Shown piece by piece: positions 18,410-27,416 of a stretch of DNA of 64,000 nt. The notes under the pieces are model-generated. The model was given only the letters and a program-made list of their open reading frames with translations. It made no database searches and had not been told where the DNA came from. The DNA is taken from assembly GCF_003290085.1 (NCBI RefSeq), contig NZ_QMKJ01000002.1, positions 558,001-622,000 of the forward strand. The letters run 5' to 3'. Within the stretch, counting starts at the first letter, position 1. Each line of letters begins with the position of its first letter. A program made the position numbers and the translations under genes. The DNA comes from Aliidiomarina sp. B3213 (GTDB taxonomy: Bacteria > Pseudomonadota > Gammaproteobacteria > Enterobacterales > Alteromonadaceae).

Positions 18410-19552
18410 GTGAAAACGAGACGCACAAGCCTGCTTGCAGGGTTGTTGGCGCTTGTTGCAACGCCAGTTGCATGGGCGAACGACCTGCAATTAAACATGA
18501 CACAAGGCAGTACAGATATGAGTCAGCACGTGTATGGTTTACACATGCTGGTGTTCTACATCTGTGTGGTCATTGGTGTTCTAGTATTCGGAACCATGTT
18601 TGTTTCGATATTCCGTCACCGTAAATCTAGAGGCGTAACGCCTGCTAAATTCCACGACAATGTAAAAGTGGAAATTGCATGGACCGTTATTCCATTTCTA
18701 ATACTGGTTGCGATGGCTGTTCCAGCGACCATAACCTTATTTGAAATGGACGATACGGATGACTCTGATTTAACGGTAGTGGTTACCGGCTCACAATGGC
18801 GTTGGCATTATAGCTACCTAGACCATGACGTTGAGTTCCAAAGTATTCTAGCCACCCAGAACGAACAAATTTATGGTCGTTTACCTAAAACCGAGAACTA
18901 CCTCTCGGAAGTAGACCGCCCATTAGTTATTCCAACCGATACCAAAGTTCGTTTCCTAATTACCTCTGAAGACGTGATTCACTCGTGGTGGGTTCCGGAG
19001 TTTGCGATTAAGAAAGATGCAAACCCAGGCTACATCAATGAAGTGTGGACACGCGTTAACGAACCCGGAATTTATCGTGGGGTTTGTGCAGAGCTTTGTG
19101 GGCAAGGCCATGCGTTTATGCCGATTGTTGTTATTGCGAAAGAGCCGGCTGAATTCCAAGAGTGGATTAATGCGGAAGAAGAGCGCTTAGCAGCGGAGCG
19201 AGCGGAAGAAGAACGCCTACTTTCTATGAACATGTCTATGGACCAACTCATGGAAACAGGCCGCAATATTTATTTGGCTCAATGTGCAGCGTGTCACCAA
19301 CCTAACGGTCAGGGTATCCCTGGCGTATTCCCTCGCTTAGCGGGTGAAGGGGTTTCAGTTGGTGATCGCACTCAACACATTGATATTGTGGTGAACGGTG
19401 TATCAGGCACAGCCATGCAGTCGTTCCAGAACTCTCTGTCTATGAGTGAAATTGCAGCAGTTATTACCTACGAGCGAAACGCTTGGGGTAACGACACGGG
19501 TGATGCGGTTCAGCCAGCAGACATCCATAATTTCATTCAGGGCAATCAATAA
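18410..19552 (+). CDS. coxB: Cytochrome c oxidase subunit II with C-terminal cytochrome c domain
   Basis: Carries electrons from cytochrome c to subunit I. 380 aa: cleaved signal (about 1-24), two transmembrane helices (about 45-70 and 85-107), a cupredoxin domain with the CuA site (HSWWVPEF and CAELCGQGHAFM), a charged linker, and a fused class I cytochrome c with Cys292-X2-Cys295-His296 (CAACH) and the distal Met ligand in TAMQSF. The fusion makes this a caa3-like subunit II. GTG start behind a strong purine-rich binding site. First gene of the cluster. Confidence 0.95.
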   Translation: MKTRRTSLLAGLLALVATPVAWANDLQLNMTQGSTDMSQHVYGLHMLVFYICVVIGVLVFGTMFVSIFRHRKSRGVTPAKFHDNVKVEIAWTVIPFLILVAMAVPATITLFEMDDTDDSDLTVVVTGSQWRWHYSYLDHDVEFQSILATQNEQIYGRLPKTENYLSEVDRPLVIPTDTKVRFLITSEDVIHSWWVPEFAIKKDANPGYINEVWTRVNEPGIYRGVCAELCGQGHAFMPIVVIAKEPAEFQEWINAEEERLAAERAEEERLLSMNMSMDQLMETGRNIYLAQCAACHQPNGQGIPGVFPRLAGEGVSVGDRTQHIDIVVNGVSGTAMQSFQNSLSMSEIAAVITYERNAWGNDTGDAVQPADIHNFIQGNQ

Positions 19553-19564
19553 GAGGAGCTGGCT

Positions 19565-21160
19565 ATGAGTACTGTAGTTGCAGACGCACATGATGCCCAT
19601 GACGAGCATCACGACCACAAACCAACCGGAATAAAGCGCTGGATCTTTACGACCAACCATAAAGACATTGGTACGCTTTATTTGTGGTTTAGTTTTATTA
19701 TGTTCTTACTCGGCGGGTCATTCGCATTAATGATCCGTATGGAACTGTTCCAGCCGGGTATGCAAGTTATTGACCCGCACTTCTTTAACCAAATGACCAC
19801 CATGCATGGGGTTATTATGGTATTTGGTGCGGTTATGCCAGCCTTTACCGGTCTAGCGAACTGGATGGTGCCACTAATGATTGGTGCTCCAGATATGGCT
19901 TTACCGCGCATGAATAACTGGAGCTTCTGGATTTTGCCAGTAGCTTTCTTAATCATGCTTTCTTCTATGTTTGTTCCAGGCGGCGGCCCGGCTTTTGGCT
20001 GGACGTTCTATGCACCGCTTTCTACGACTTATAGTGCCGACTCAACCGCACTATTCGTTTTCGCGATGCATATTATGGGTATGTCTTCGATTATGGGTGC
20101 AATCAACGTGATTGTAACCATTATGAACATGCGCGCTCCGGGTATGACCTACATGAAAATGCCACTATTCGTGTGGACTTGGTTTATTACAGCGTTCCTG
20201 TTAATTGCTGTTATGCCGGTTCTTGCAGGTGTGGTGACCATGGTGTTAACCGATAAATTCTTCGGAACATCGTTCTTCGCGGCCGCAGGGGGCGGTGACC
20301 CGGTGTTGTTCCAGCATTTGTTCTGGTTCTTCGGTCACCCAGAAGTGTACATCATGATTCTGCCGTCTTTCGGTATTGTGTCGGCTATCATTCCAGCGTT
20401 TGCACGCAAACCGTTATTTGGTTACGCCTCGATGGTATATGCAACAGCTTCAATTGCTGGTTTGTCATTCTTAGTTTGGGCACACCACATGTTCACCACC
20501 GGTATGCCAACCGTAGCGTCGTTGATGTTTATGTATATGACGATGTTGATTGCGGTGCCAACGGGCGTAAAAGTGTTTAACTGGGTAAGTACCATGTGGC
20601 GCGGTGCAATGACATTTGAAACACCTATGTTATTTGCGATTGCTTTCGTAATTCTGTTCACCATTGGTGGTTTGTCTGGAATTATGTTGGCTATCACACC
20701 GGTAGATTACCAATACCACGACACATACTTCGTTGTTGCTCACTTCCACTACGTACTCGTAAGTGGCGCGGTGTTTTCTATCATGGCTGCTGCGTACTAC
20801 TGGTTACCAAAGTGGTCTGGCGTAATGTACGACGAAGGCCTAGCGAAATTACATTTCTGGTGTTCACTCATTTCTGTGAATATCTTGTTCTTCCCAATGC
20901 ACTTCGTTGGCTTAGCAGGTATGCCACGACGCTACCCAGACTATGCACTGCAATTTGCAGACATTAACGCCATAGTCAGTGTCGGTGGTTTCTTGTTTGG
21001 CTTCTCGCAACTTATCTTCCTTGCAGTTGTACTCAAGTGTGCAATGAAGAAAGGCGAAAAAGCACCAGCGAAACCATGGGAAGGTGCGGAAGGTTTAGAA
21101 TGGACGGTACCTTCACCGGCGCCATACCATACCTTCGATACGCCACCTGAGGTGAAGTAG
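19565..21160 (+). CDS. coxA: Cytochrome c oxidase subunit I
   Basis: Catalytic subunit of the aa3-type oxidase: reduces O2 to water and pumps protons. 531 aa with about 12 transmembrane helices. MTTMHGVIMVF holds a heme a His; HPEVYIMILPSFG holds the CuB His and cross-linked Tyr; HHMFTTG gives two CuB His; HFHYVL holds the heme a/a3 His pair. These motifs are intact, as expected for an A-type proton-pumping enzyme. It follows coxB by 12 bp with an AAGAGGAGCTGGCT binding site. Confidence 0.97.
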   Translation: MSTVVADAHDAHDEHHDHKPTGIKRWIFTTNHKDIGTLYLWFSFIMFLLGGSFALMIRMELFQPGMQVIDPHFFNQMTTMHGVIMVFGAVMPAFTGLANWMVPLMIGAPDMALPRMNNWSFWILPVAFLIMLSSMFVPGGGPAFGWTFYAPLSTTYSADSTALFVFAMHIMGMSSIMGAINVIVTIMNMRAPGMTYMKMPLFVWTWFITAFLLIAVMPVLAGVVTMVLTDKFFGTSFFAAAGGGDPVLFQHLFWFFGHPEVYIMILPSFGIVSAIIPAFARKPLFGYASMVYATASIAGLSFLVWAHHMFTTGMPTVASLMFMYMTMLIAVPTGVKVFNWVSTMWRGAMTFETPMLFAIAFVILFTIGGLSGIMLAITPVDYQYHDTYFVVAHFHYVLVSGAVFSIMAAAYYWLPKWSGVMYDEGLAKLHFWCSLISVNILFFPMHFVGLAGMPRRYPDYALQFADINAIVSVGGFLFGFSQLIFLAVVLKCAMKKGEKAPAKPWEGAEGLEWTVPSPAPYHTFDTPPEVK

Positions 21161-21162
21161 TT

Positions 21163-21735
21163 ATGAGCCAGCAAAACCCGAATTCAGAAAATAGCAGCAT
21201 TATTACCAAGCTTTTGGCTTCGGTAGTCATTATGTTCGCGTTCGGGTTCGCGCTGGTTCCGCTGTATGAAAAGTTTTGCGACCTTACAGGTTTTAACGGC
21301 ACGACAAAAAATACAGCGGCAGCTGAACGCGAGGGTATGCAAGTAGACGAGTCGCGGTGGGTTACGGTTGAATTTACAACCCGAGCCGACCGTGGTGCAC
21401 CGTGGTCGTTTAGACCTGAAGTACGGTCGGTCAGAATGCATCCTGGGGAAATTAAGGTAGTGAACTTTATTGTAGATAACCACAGTTCAACGAATCGTGT
21501 GGCACAAGCACTACCTTCGGTTTCTCCTGGCGAAGCTTCACTTTACCTGAATAAAACAGAATGTTTTTGTTTCGAGCAACAACCTCTTACGGCCGGTGAG
21601 ACTGCAGTGATGCCGATGCGCTTTTTCCTTGACCCAGATTTACCTCAAGAAATTCAGCGCCTCACACTGTCTTATGTGATGTATGACATCACCGACCAAG
21701 CGCAGTCCGGCCAAACGGCCAGTCGTTCGGAGTAA
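21163..21735 (+). CDS. ctaG: Cytochrome c oxidase assembly protein CtaG (Cox11)
   Basis: Delivers copper to the CuB site of subunit I. 190 aa: an N-terminal cytoplasmic stretch, one membrane anchor (about 16-35), then a periplasmic immunoglobulin-like domain with the copper-binding CFCF motif (KTECFCFEQQPL). The Cox11 signature PVFFFLDP appears here as MRFFLDPDL. It starts 2 bp after coxA and is co-transcribed. Confidence 0.95.
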   Translation: MSQQNPNSENSSIITKLLASVVIMFAFGFALVPLYEKFCDLTGFNGTTKNTAAAEREGMQVDESRWVTVEFTTRADRGAPWSFRPEVRSVRMHPGEIKVVNFIVDNHSSTNRVAQALPSVSPGEASLYLNKTECFCFEQQPLTAGETAVMPMRFFLDPDLPQEIQRLTLSYVMYDITDQAQSGQTASRSE

Positions 21736-21744
21736 GGAATACTT

Positions 21745-22629
21745 ATGAGTACAGAACACAATCCAACTAAATATTACGTACCTGATCAAAGCATTTGGCC
21801 GATTATCGGCGCTATCGCACTTGGCCTTATTGCCTTTGGTGCAGGTCACTACACTATTGAATATTCGAAAGAAGAAGCCGGCTTTGGCCACTATGTACTA
21901 GGTGCAGGCTTACTTGTTTTAGTAATAATGCTAGTCGGCTGGTTTGGCGACCAAATTCGTGAGTCACGCGCAGGGCTATATAACACCCAATTAGGCCAGT
22001 CTTACCGTCAAGGTATGCTCTGGTTCATTTTCTCGGAAGTTATGTTCTTCCTCGCGTTCTTCGGCGCCCTATTCTATGCACGCATGATTGCTGTGCCATG
22101 GTTAGGTGGTGCAGGCAATAACGAAATGACCGGCGAGATTATTTGGCCGACATTTGAAGCCATCTGGCCACTCACAACTACCCCAGACGGTACAACTACC
22201 GAAGCTATGGGCTGGTTTGGTCTACCGCTTCTCAACACCATTATTCTCGTTATTTCGTCGGTAACATTACACTTCGCGCACCATGCCTTAGAAGTTGGCA
22301 AGCGCGGTACCCTTAAAACATGGTTATTTATTACCATCGCTTTAGGTTTAGTGTTCTTGTTCTTCCAAGGATACGAGTACTACCACGCATACCACGACTT
22401 AGGTTTAACGCTACAGTCAGGGATTTATGGTAATACATTCTTCTTGTTAACTGGCTTCCACGGACTACACGTTACGCTTGGTGCAATCTTGCTTATCGTC
22501 ATGTTCGGGCGTGTTCTTGCGGGGCACTTTGACAAGGACAACCAATTCGCATTTATGGCTGCCGCTTGGTATTGGCACTTTGTAGATGTGGTTTGGATTT
22601 GCTTGTTCGTGTTCGTTTATATTTTATAA
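21745..22629 (+). CDS. coxC: Cytochrome c oxidase subunit III
   Basis: Structural subunit that stabilises the oxidase and its proton uptake. 294 aa with seven predicted helices. Family blocks seen: GMLWFIFSEVMFFLAFFGA, NTIILVISSVTLHFAHHAL, GFHGLHVTLGA and AAWYWHFVDVVWICLF. It begins 9 bp after ctaG. The antisense DUF2909 gene follows it. Confidence 0.97.
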   Translation: MSTEHNPTKYYVPDQSIWPIIGAIALGLIAFGAGHYTIEYSKEEAGFGHYVLGAGLLVLVIMLVGWFGDQIRESRAGLYNTQLGQSYRQGMLWFIFSEVMFFLAFFGALFYARMIAVPWLGGAGNNEMTGEIIWPTFEAIWPLTTTPDGTTTEAMGWFGLPLLNTIILVISSVTLHFAHHALEVGKRGTLKTWLFITIALGLVFLFFQGYEYYHAYHDLGLTLQSGIYGNTFFLLTGFHGLHVTLGAILLIVMFGRVLAGHFDKDNQFAFMAAAWYWHFVDVVWICLFVFVYIL

Positions 22630-22648
22630 GGGAACATGTAATGAATCG

Positions 22649-22668
22649 CGCCCCTATGGGTAGGGGCG
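22649..22668. other. Hairpin between coxC and DUF2909
   Basis: CGCCCCTA-TGGG-TAGGGGCG forms an 8-bp stem covering the 3' end of the leftward gene just after coxC. No T-run follows on either strand. It may act as a processing or weak termination site for the converging transcripts. Confidence 0.45.
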
Positions 22669-22875
22669 TGGATTCGGTTCAATAATGCCGCTACTTAGGG
22701 CAATAATAACAAGCACAATAACAACAACAGAAAAAAGCACCCTACGACCAATGTAATGAGACATAGGCAAACGTTCCGGGTTGTTACTAAAGGCAGAGAA
22801 CAAGCCTCTAAATAAGTTCACAATGACATAAAGCAGTAGTGCGACTAACAGCACTTTTAAAATAATGTTTAGCAC
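22654..22875 (-). CDS. DUF2909 twin-transmembrane protein
   Basis: 73 aa with two hydrophobic helices (about 3-25 and 46-67) separated by a polar loop (NNPERLPMSHYIGRR). This is the DUF2909 family that recurs inside cox clusters of proteobacteria, often, as here, on the strand opposite to the oxidase genes. Function unknown; a role in oxidase assembly or stability is inferred from location alone. Confidence 0.8.
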   Translation of the reverse strand: MLNIILKVLLVALLLYVIVNLFRGLFSAFSNNPERLPMSHYIGRRVLFSVVVIVLVIIALSSGIIEPNPRPYP

Positions 22876-22896
22876 GGTAGGTCCTCAAAGGTAGTT

Positions 22897-23673
22897 ATGG
22901 CAGTCCTTCGCATTGGTTCTTCTCATTTTAAGCTTAATCCGTTTGCTTTAGTGCTTACTTTGCTTGCGATCGTGTTGATGATCAAGCTCGGATTTTGGCA
23001 AATATCTCGCGGAGAAGAAAAACAAGCGATTATCGACCGCAATTCAGCAGCCAATGCACAAGGGGAAGTTACCCTTTCAGCTGACAACGCACACACGTTT
23101 TCAGCCAGACAAGACCAATGGGTTGCCTTTTCCGGTAGTATCCAGCAAGCACCTATATTCTTAGTAGAAAACCAAATTCATAATAGCCAAGTGGGCTACC
23201 ATGTCATTGCGCCCGTTAAGCTAACTGACAGCTCACTAACCATACCTGTTAATTTCGGTTGGATAGCTGCCCTCGAAACACGCAGCGAAATGCCACAATT
23301 TCAATTATCCGACACAGCGCAATTTGTGGGCAGAGTGTATATTCCAGAAGCTCCATTTTTACTCAGTGAGCAAAGTGCGCCAGCAAATGCAGAACAGCAG
23401 TACGTTCGAATTCAATACCCTGAGTTAACCGTTCTGGAACGTCATATCAAAGAGCGGCACGATAGCGTTAACGTGAGTGACTTTATGGTGCGACTTTTAC
23501 CGCAAGAAGAGAGCTCAGAAGCAACACAGTGGGTGCGGGAATGGCCTGTTGTCGTAATGCCACCGCACAAACACTACGCATACGCGGTGCAATGGTTCGG
23601 ATTAGCGCTTGCTGCACTAATTATTTTCCTACTCGCTAGCCGAGTACGTCATTCAAGCATTAAGGACTCGTAG
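22897..23673 (+). CDS. SURF1-family oxidase assembly protein
   Basis: 258 aa, with transmembrane helices at both ends (about 15-32 and 228-247) and a periplasmic domain between. Diagnostic blocks: LGFWQISRGEEKQ, WVAFSGSI, FLVENQIHNSQVGYHVIAPVK, NFGWIAA and HKHYAYAVQWFGLALA. SURF1 helps insert heme a into subunit I. Start ATG 21 bp from the divergent DUF2909 start. It is followed 1 bp later by the CX3C protein gene. Confidence 0.93.
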   Translation: MAVLRIGSSHFKLNPFALVLTLLAIVLMIKLGFWQISRGEEKQAIIDRNSAANAQGEVTLSADNAHTFSARQDQWVAFSGSIQQAPIFLVENQIHNSQVGYHVIAPVKLTDSSLTIPVNFGWIAALETRSEMPQFQLSDTAQFVGRVYIPEAPFLLSEQSAPANAEQQYVRIQYPELTVLERHIKERHDSVNVSDFMVRLLPQEESSEATQWVREWPVVVMPPHKHYAYAVQWFGLALAALIIFLLASRVRHSSIKDS

Positions 23674-23674
23674 T

Positions 23675-24232
23675 ATGTCTACACCACAACAAACAAAAAA
23701 CAGACGCACACTACTTATCGTAGCGGCTATTTTCATTCTTCCTGTTGCCGTGGCTAAATTATTTTTTGAGATGGGCTGGTATAACTCAGGAGCCTCAAAT
23801 CTTGGGAACCTCATTACCCCACCCCTGAAAATTGAAGAATTAGAGAACGAGCAGCTACCGAATACATGGCGAATTGCTATGCAAGTTCCCGAAGGATGTG
23901 GCGCACCATGCGACAGTGGCTTGTATGTACTCAGTCAAACCGACCATGCATTAGGGCGTATGACCGACCGTGTCACACCTGTAGGTATTTTGCCTACTAT
24001 GCACGACGACTTACCCGAGCTTCCAGCTGACTCGAATGTGGTATATCAAGCACTTCCAAACACTTACGAGCAGTTAAGTACGCTGCCTGCGAATAGCCTT
24101 TACATTATCGACCCAGTCGGGAATATTGTGATGTGGTATGAAGGTTCTGCTGATCGTGAATATATGATTATGCAAGCTAGGGACCTGCTAAAAGATCTGA
24201 AGAAAATGCTCAAGATGTCCCGTGTGGGTTAA
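23675..24232 (+). CDS. Cox-cluster membrane-anchored protein with a CX3C motif
   Basis: 185 aa. One N-terminal transmembrane anchor (about 12-32) and a periplasmic domain that looks thioredoxin-like: EGCGAPCDSGLYVLSQ with Cys75 and Cys79, and YIIDPVGNIVMWYEG near 147, reminiscent of SCO proteins. Cys-X3-Cys is the copper-binding spacing of SCO. Genes of this sort sit between SURF1 and ctaA in many gammaproteobacteria and are usually left unnamed. A copper-delivery or thiol-redox role in oxidase assembly is inferred. Confidence 0.7.
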   Translation: MSTPQQTKNRRTLLIVAAIFILPVAVAKLFFEMGWYNSGASNLGNLITPPLKIEELENEQLPNTWRIAMQVPEGCGAPCDSGLYVLSQTDHALGRMTDRVTPVGILPTMHDDLPELPADSNVVYQALPNTYEQLSTLPANSLYIIDPVGNIVMWYEGSADREYMIMQARDLLKDLKKMLKMSRVG

Positions 24233-24253
24233 GTAGTACCGAGGAAAACAACA

Positions 24254-25261
24254 ATGAAAAGACTCGTACAAATTGCAGTAGCTTTAGTGACCATCGTCAT
24301 TATCTTAGGTGCTTATACGCGCCTTACAGACGCGGGCCTCGGTTGCCCTGATTGGCCAGGGTGCTACGGCTTTGCCACCGTTCCTACGGACGAAGCTAGG
24401 ATGCAAGCCGCACAAGAAGCTTTCCCAACGGCGAATATTGACCACGCAAAGGCTTGGAACGAAATGATCCACCGCTACGCTGCGGGTATTTTAGGGCTCG
24501 TCATCTTTGCCATTGTGACTTTAGCTATTCGTCGTCGAATGAAAGGCGAGAAAGACAAGCCGTTCAAACATCCACTATTTTTAGGCGGGTTAATCATTTT
24601 CCAGGCTGCTCTGGGTATGTGGACCGTAACCATGATGTTGCAACCTGCAATTGTTATGGGACATTTACTCGGTGGGTTTACAACCTTTAGCTTGCTTACT
24701 CTTTTGTATTTAAGAGAGTCAAACTTCCAACCTAGCCCGGTCGACACCCCGCTACGTAAAATATTACCTTTCTGTGTGCTGACATTAGTTCTTATTGCTT
24801 GCCAAATCGCGCTGGGAGGCTGGGTTGCAGCCAACTATGCGGCGTTAGCATGTACAGAGCTTCCAATTTGCCAGGGCAACTGGGCTGAAAACCTTGAAGT
24901 AGTAGGTGCTTTCACATTAGAAGAGGCTGATACCTATGAATTTGGTATTCACCCTTATGAAGAACGAATGACTATGCATGTTTTCCACCGCATTGGCGCT
25001 ATCTTCGTCACCGTAGCAGTGCTAACTTTGTTGTCTTTACTATGGCGAAAGGCGCAAACACGTTGGTTTACTAGCATGGCGGCAATTATAACTTTCTTAC
25101 TTGTTGCACAAATTACATTGGGTGTTCTGAACGTAACGTTAAGCCTGCCCTTATTTGTGGCTGTTGCTCATAATTTCGTGGGCGCTTTACTCTTGGTAAG
25201 CGTGTTAGTGCTTACCTATGCCATTTATAAACTAGACCGCAAGGAGGTGATTCATGGCTAA
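24254..25261 (+). CDS. ctaA: Heme A synthase (Cox15/CtaA)
   Basis: Oxidises the C8 methyl of heme O to give heme A for the aa3 oxidase. 335 aa, about eight helices. Blocks: [20 protein letters not shown] at the N-terminus, [13 protein letters not shown] (heme His), MVLQ-like [31 protein letters not shown] with a Cys pair, MHVFHRIGA and [13 protein letters not shown]. It overlaps ctaB by 8 bp, so the two heme-modifying enzymes are coupled. Confidence 0.95.
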   Translation: MKRLVQIAVALVTIVIILGAYTRLTDAGLGCPDWPGCYGFATVPTDEARMQAAQEAFPTANIDHAKAWNEMIHRYAAGILGLVIFAIVTLAIRRRMKGEKDKPFKHPLFLGGLIIFQAALGMWTVTMMLQPAIVMGHLLGGFTTFSLLTLLYLRESNFQPSPVDTPLRKILPFCVLTLVLIACQIALGGWVAANYAALACTELPICQGNWAENLEVVGAFTLEEADTYEFGIHPYEERMTMHVFHRIGAIFVTVAVLTLLSLLWRKAQTRWFTSMAAIITFLLVAQITLGVLNVTLSLPLFVAVAHNFVGALLLVSVLVLTYAIYKLDRKEVIHG

Positions 25262-26141
25262 CTCCATAGCGATGTCTCGTCGCGCTAGCTGGCGTGAATA
25301 TTTAGAACTTACCAAGCCTCGAGTTGTGGCATTATTGCTTCTCACCGCCGTAGTGGGAATGTGTTTAGCTACGCCTACGTGGGTTGCGTGGGACATTCTC
25401 GTTCCCGCATTAACAGGTATTGGTTTAATGTCGGGCTCTGCCGCAGCGGTGAACCATTTAGTAGACCGTCATATCGACGCTAAAATGGCGCGTACGTTAC
25501 GACGTCCACTTCCTACCGGAGCACTATCTCCGGCTAAAGTGCTTACTTTCGCCGCCACCATTGGAGCGCTGGGTTACTTAATTTTAGCGGTTTTTGTGAA
25601 CCAAATTACTGCCGTATTAACCTTAGCGAGCTTGGTGGGTTATGCGTTTATTTACACCATGTATTTGAAGCGTGCCACACCACAAAACATTGTGATCGGC
25701 GGACTTGCTGGAGCTGCACCGCCGCTACTGGGCTGGACTGCTGTAACGGGCGAAATGCACGCTTACCCGCTACTTTTGGTCATGATTGTCTTTACTTGGA
25801 CGCCACCACACTTTTGGGCGTTAGCGGTACACCGTGCTAAAGACTACGAACGCGCTGAAATTCCTATGCTTCCGGTTACACATGGTATCGAGTTTACGAA
25901 GACGTGTATTTTGCTCTATACCGTATTGTTAACTGCGGTGTGCATTATGCCGTACCTTATTGGCATGAGCGGTTTATTGTATTTAGTTGGCGTTACCGCA
26001 TTAAATATAGGGTTTTTGGTGTACGCGTGGAAATTGAAATACTCCCCGAAAAAACACACTGCATACAACATGTTTAAGTATTCAATTTGGTACTTAATGG
26101 CGCTGTTTATTTTGCTGTTGGTCGACCACTACATATTTTAA
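25254..26141 (+). CDS. ctaB: Protoheme IX farnesyltransferase (heme O synthase)
   Basis: Adds farnesyl to heme B to make heme O, the substrate of CtaA. 295 aa, about nine helices, UbiA superfamily. First motif [27 protein letters not shown]; second region [21 protein letters not shown] behind AAGGAGGTGATTC within the ctaA end. Also called cyoE; I use ctaB because the cluster is aa3-type. Confidence 0.95.
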   Translation: MANSIAMSRRASWREYLELTKPRVVALLLLTAVVGMCLATPTWVAWDILVPALTGIGLMSGSAAAVNHLVDRHIDAKMARTLRRPLPTGALSPAKVLTFAATIGALGYLILAVFVNQITAVLTLASLVGYAFIYTMYLKRATPQNIVIGGLAGAAPPLLGWTAVTGEMHAYPLLLVMIVFTWTPPHFWALAVHRAKDYERAEIPMLPVTHGIEFTKTCILLYTVLLTAVCIMPYLIGMSGLLYLVGVTALNIGFLVYAWKLKYSPKKHTAYNMFKYSIWYLMALFILLLVDHYIF

Positions 26142-26153
26142 TTAGGTAGCTGT

Positions 26154-26789
26154 ATGAACCGTTTTTTAATTGCTCTTGTACTTGGTGCCGCATTGGTAGG
26201 TGGCATTTATTTGTCGACCTCTTTGTTCGGAGGGCCTCCTGCGCTTGAGTCTGCTCGAATATACGACACGCCTCGGGGCATTCCAGAATTTGAATTACAA
26301 AGTACCCAAGACGAAGTAGCAGCGAACGAAGATTTACAAGGCCATTGGACATTACTGTTCACGGGTTACACCTACTGTCCTGACATTTGCCCAACTACGA
26401 TGTCGTTATTAAAGTCGAATATGCCTGCATTAATGGAAGCGACCGACTTGCCTATAGAAGTGTGGATGATTTCGGTGGATCCAAAGCGTGACCATTTAGA
26501 GCAAGTAGCTCGCTACGTAAACTTTTTTGGGGACGGATTTGTTGGAGTTCGAGCAGAGCATCCTGAGCTCTACCCCTTCGTAACTAGTATTGGCATGATG
26601 TATTCAGTACCCGAAGAAGAGCAAGAGATATACGAGGTGAACCACAGTGCAGCTATTGTTTTGGTAAACCCCAATGGCCAACAGCACGCTATTTTTCAAC
26701 CGGTTCAACGGCCGGGTGAATATTACACAATAGAACCCGAAACCTTTGTGTCAGATTTTCAAAAAATTGTTGGTGCTTCGGGCTTTTAA
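26154..26789 (+). CDS. SCO1/SenC copper chaperone
   Basis: 211 aa with an N-terminal membrane anchor and a thioredoxin-like domain. Copper/redox motif YCPDIC with Cys75 and Cys79, and the distal ligand His164 (VNHSA). The SISVDPKRD-like element is WMISVDPKRD. SCO delivers copper to the CuA site of subunit II. Last gene of the oxidase run; its stop codon interlocks with that of the C39 peptidase gene (TTAA). Confidence 0.94.
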   Translation: MNRFLIALVLGAALVGGIYLSTSLFGGPPALESARIYDTPRGIPEFELQSTQDEVAANEDLQGHWTLLFTGYTYCPDICPTTMSLLKSNMPALMEATDLPIEVWMISVDPKRDHLEQVARYVNFFGDGFVGVRAEHPELYPFVTSIGMMYSVPEEEQEIYEVNHSAAIVLVNPNGQQHAIFQPVQRPGEYYTIEPETFVSDFQKIVGASGF

Positions 26790-27406
26790 CTTCGCGTAAA
26801 TGGCAGTGCAGCAATCGTAGACCATTGCTGCCGCTGGCGTTCGAAGGTGTCTTTCGCAATAACAAAATCACCGAATGCTGGATCGAATAAATAAACTTCC
26901 TCTTCGTTTGCAGCAAGAACGACTAGATAATGATTCAGAGGTCCCGTCACCGACTCACGCCACCACAGCTTCACGATTTGCTCTTTTGCTGCCGGTGTCA
27001 TAAAGAGCGTTGCTCGCATTTCTCTGGGTCTGAATACAGGAATAAGAACGGGCCTTTTTAAGCCAGTCTGACGCGCTATAAAGGCATAGTCAGCGTTAAC
27101 GGCAACAAAGTTTGCGCCATAAGACTCGGTAATATCTTGTAATTCTGATAGAGAGTAACCCACCTCGGCAGACGGTGGTGTATTCTCGTAGATCTCTTCA
27201 ATATTCAGATCAATATTCCAAGCACTTAACGCTGTACTAAGTGCGGCTATGCCACAGTCATTAGGCTGCTGCTGCCTCGTTAACGTCAGGTCAGAAATAT
27301 CTTGCTCATACCGATCTGTCGGACTTGGAAGTACTGAAGAAACAATTGAGCACCCTGTAAAAAGGATGCTCAATAGAAGTATAAATAAAGCGTGTACTAA
27401 CTTCAC
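26786..27406 (-). CDS. Lipoprotein C39-family cysteine peptidase
   Basis: 206 aa. Lipoprotein signal with lipobox FTGC (Cys19, +2 Ser, so outer-membrane sorting is likely). Residues about 41-200 are a C39 domain: Gln45, Cys51 (PNDCGIAAL), His159 (LNHYLVV) and Asp175 (LFDPAFGD) reproduce the oxyanion Gln and Cys-His-Asp triad. C39 enzymes cut after Gly-Gly in leader peptides, but normally as the cytosolic domain of an ABC exporter. Here there is no transporter domain and the enzyme is periplasmic. GTG start 10 bp after the GG-protein gene. It resembles in concept the PA2778-family peptidases. Confidence 0.85.
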   Translation of the reverse strand: MKLVHALFILLLSILFTGCSIVSSVLPSPTDRYEQDISDLTLTRQQQPNDCGIAALSTALSAWNIDLNIEEIYENTPPSAEVGYSLSELQDITESYGANFVAVNADYAFIARQTGLKRPVLIPVFRPREMRATLFMTPAAKEQIVKLWWRESVTGPLNHYLVVLAANEEEVYLFDPAFGDFVIAKDTFERQRQQWSTIAALPFTRS

Positions 27407-27416
27407 GATTACAGTT

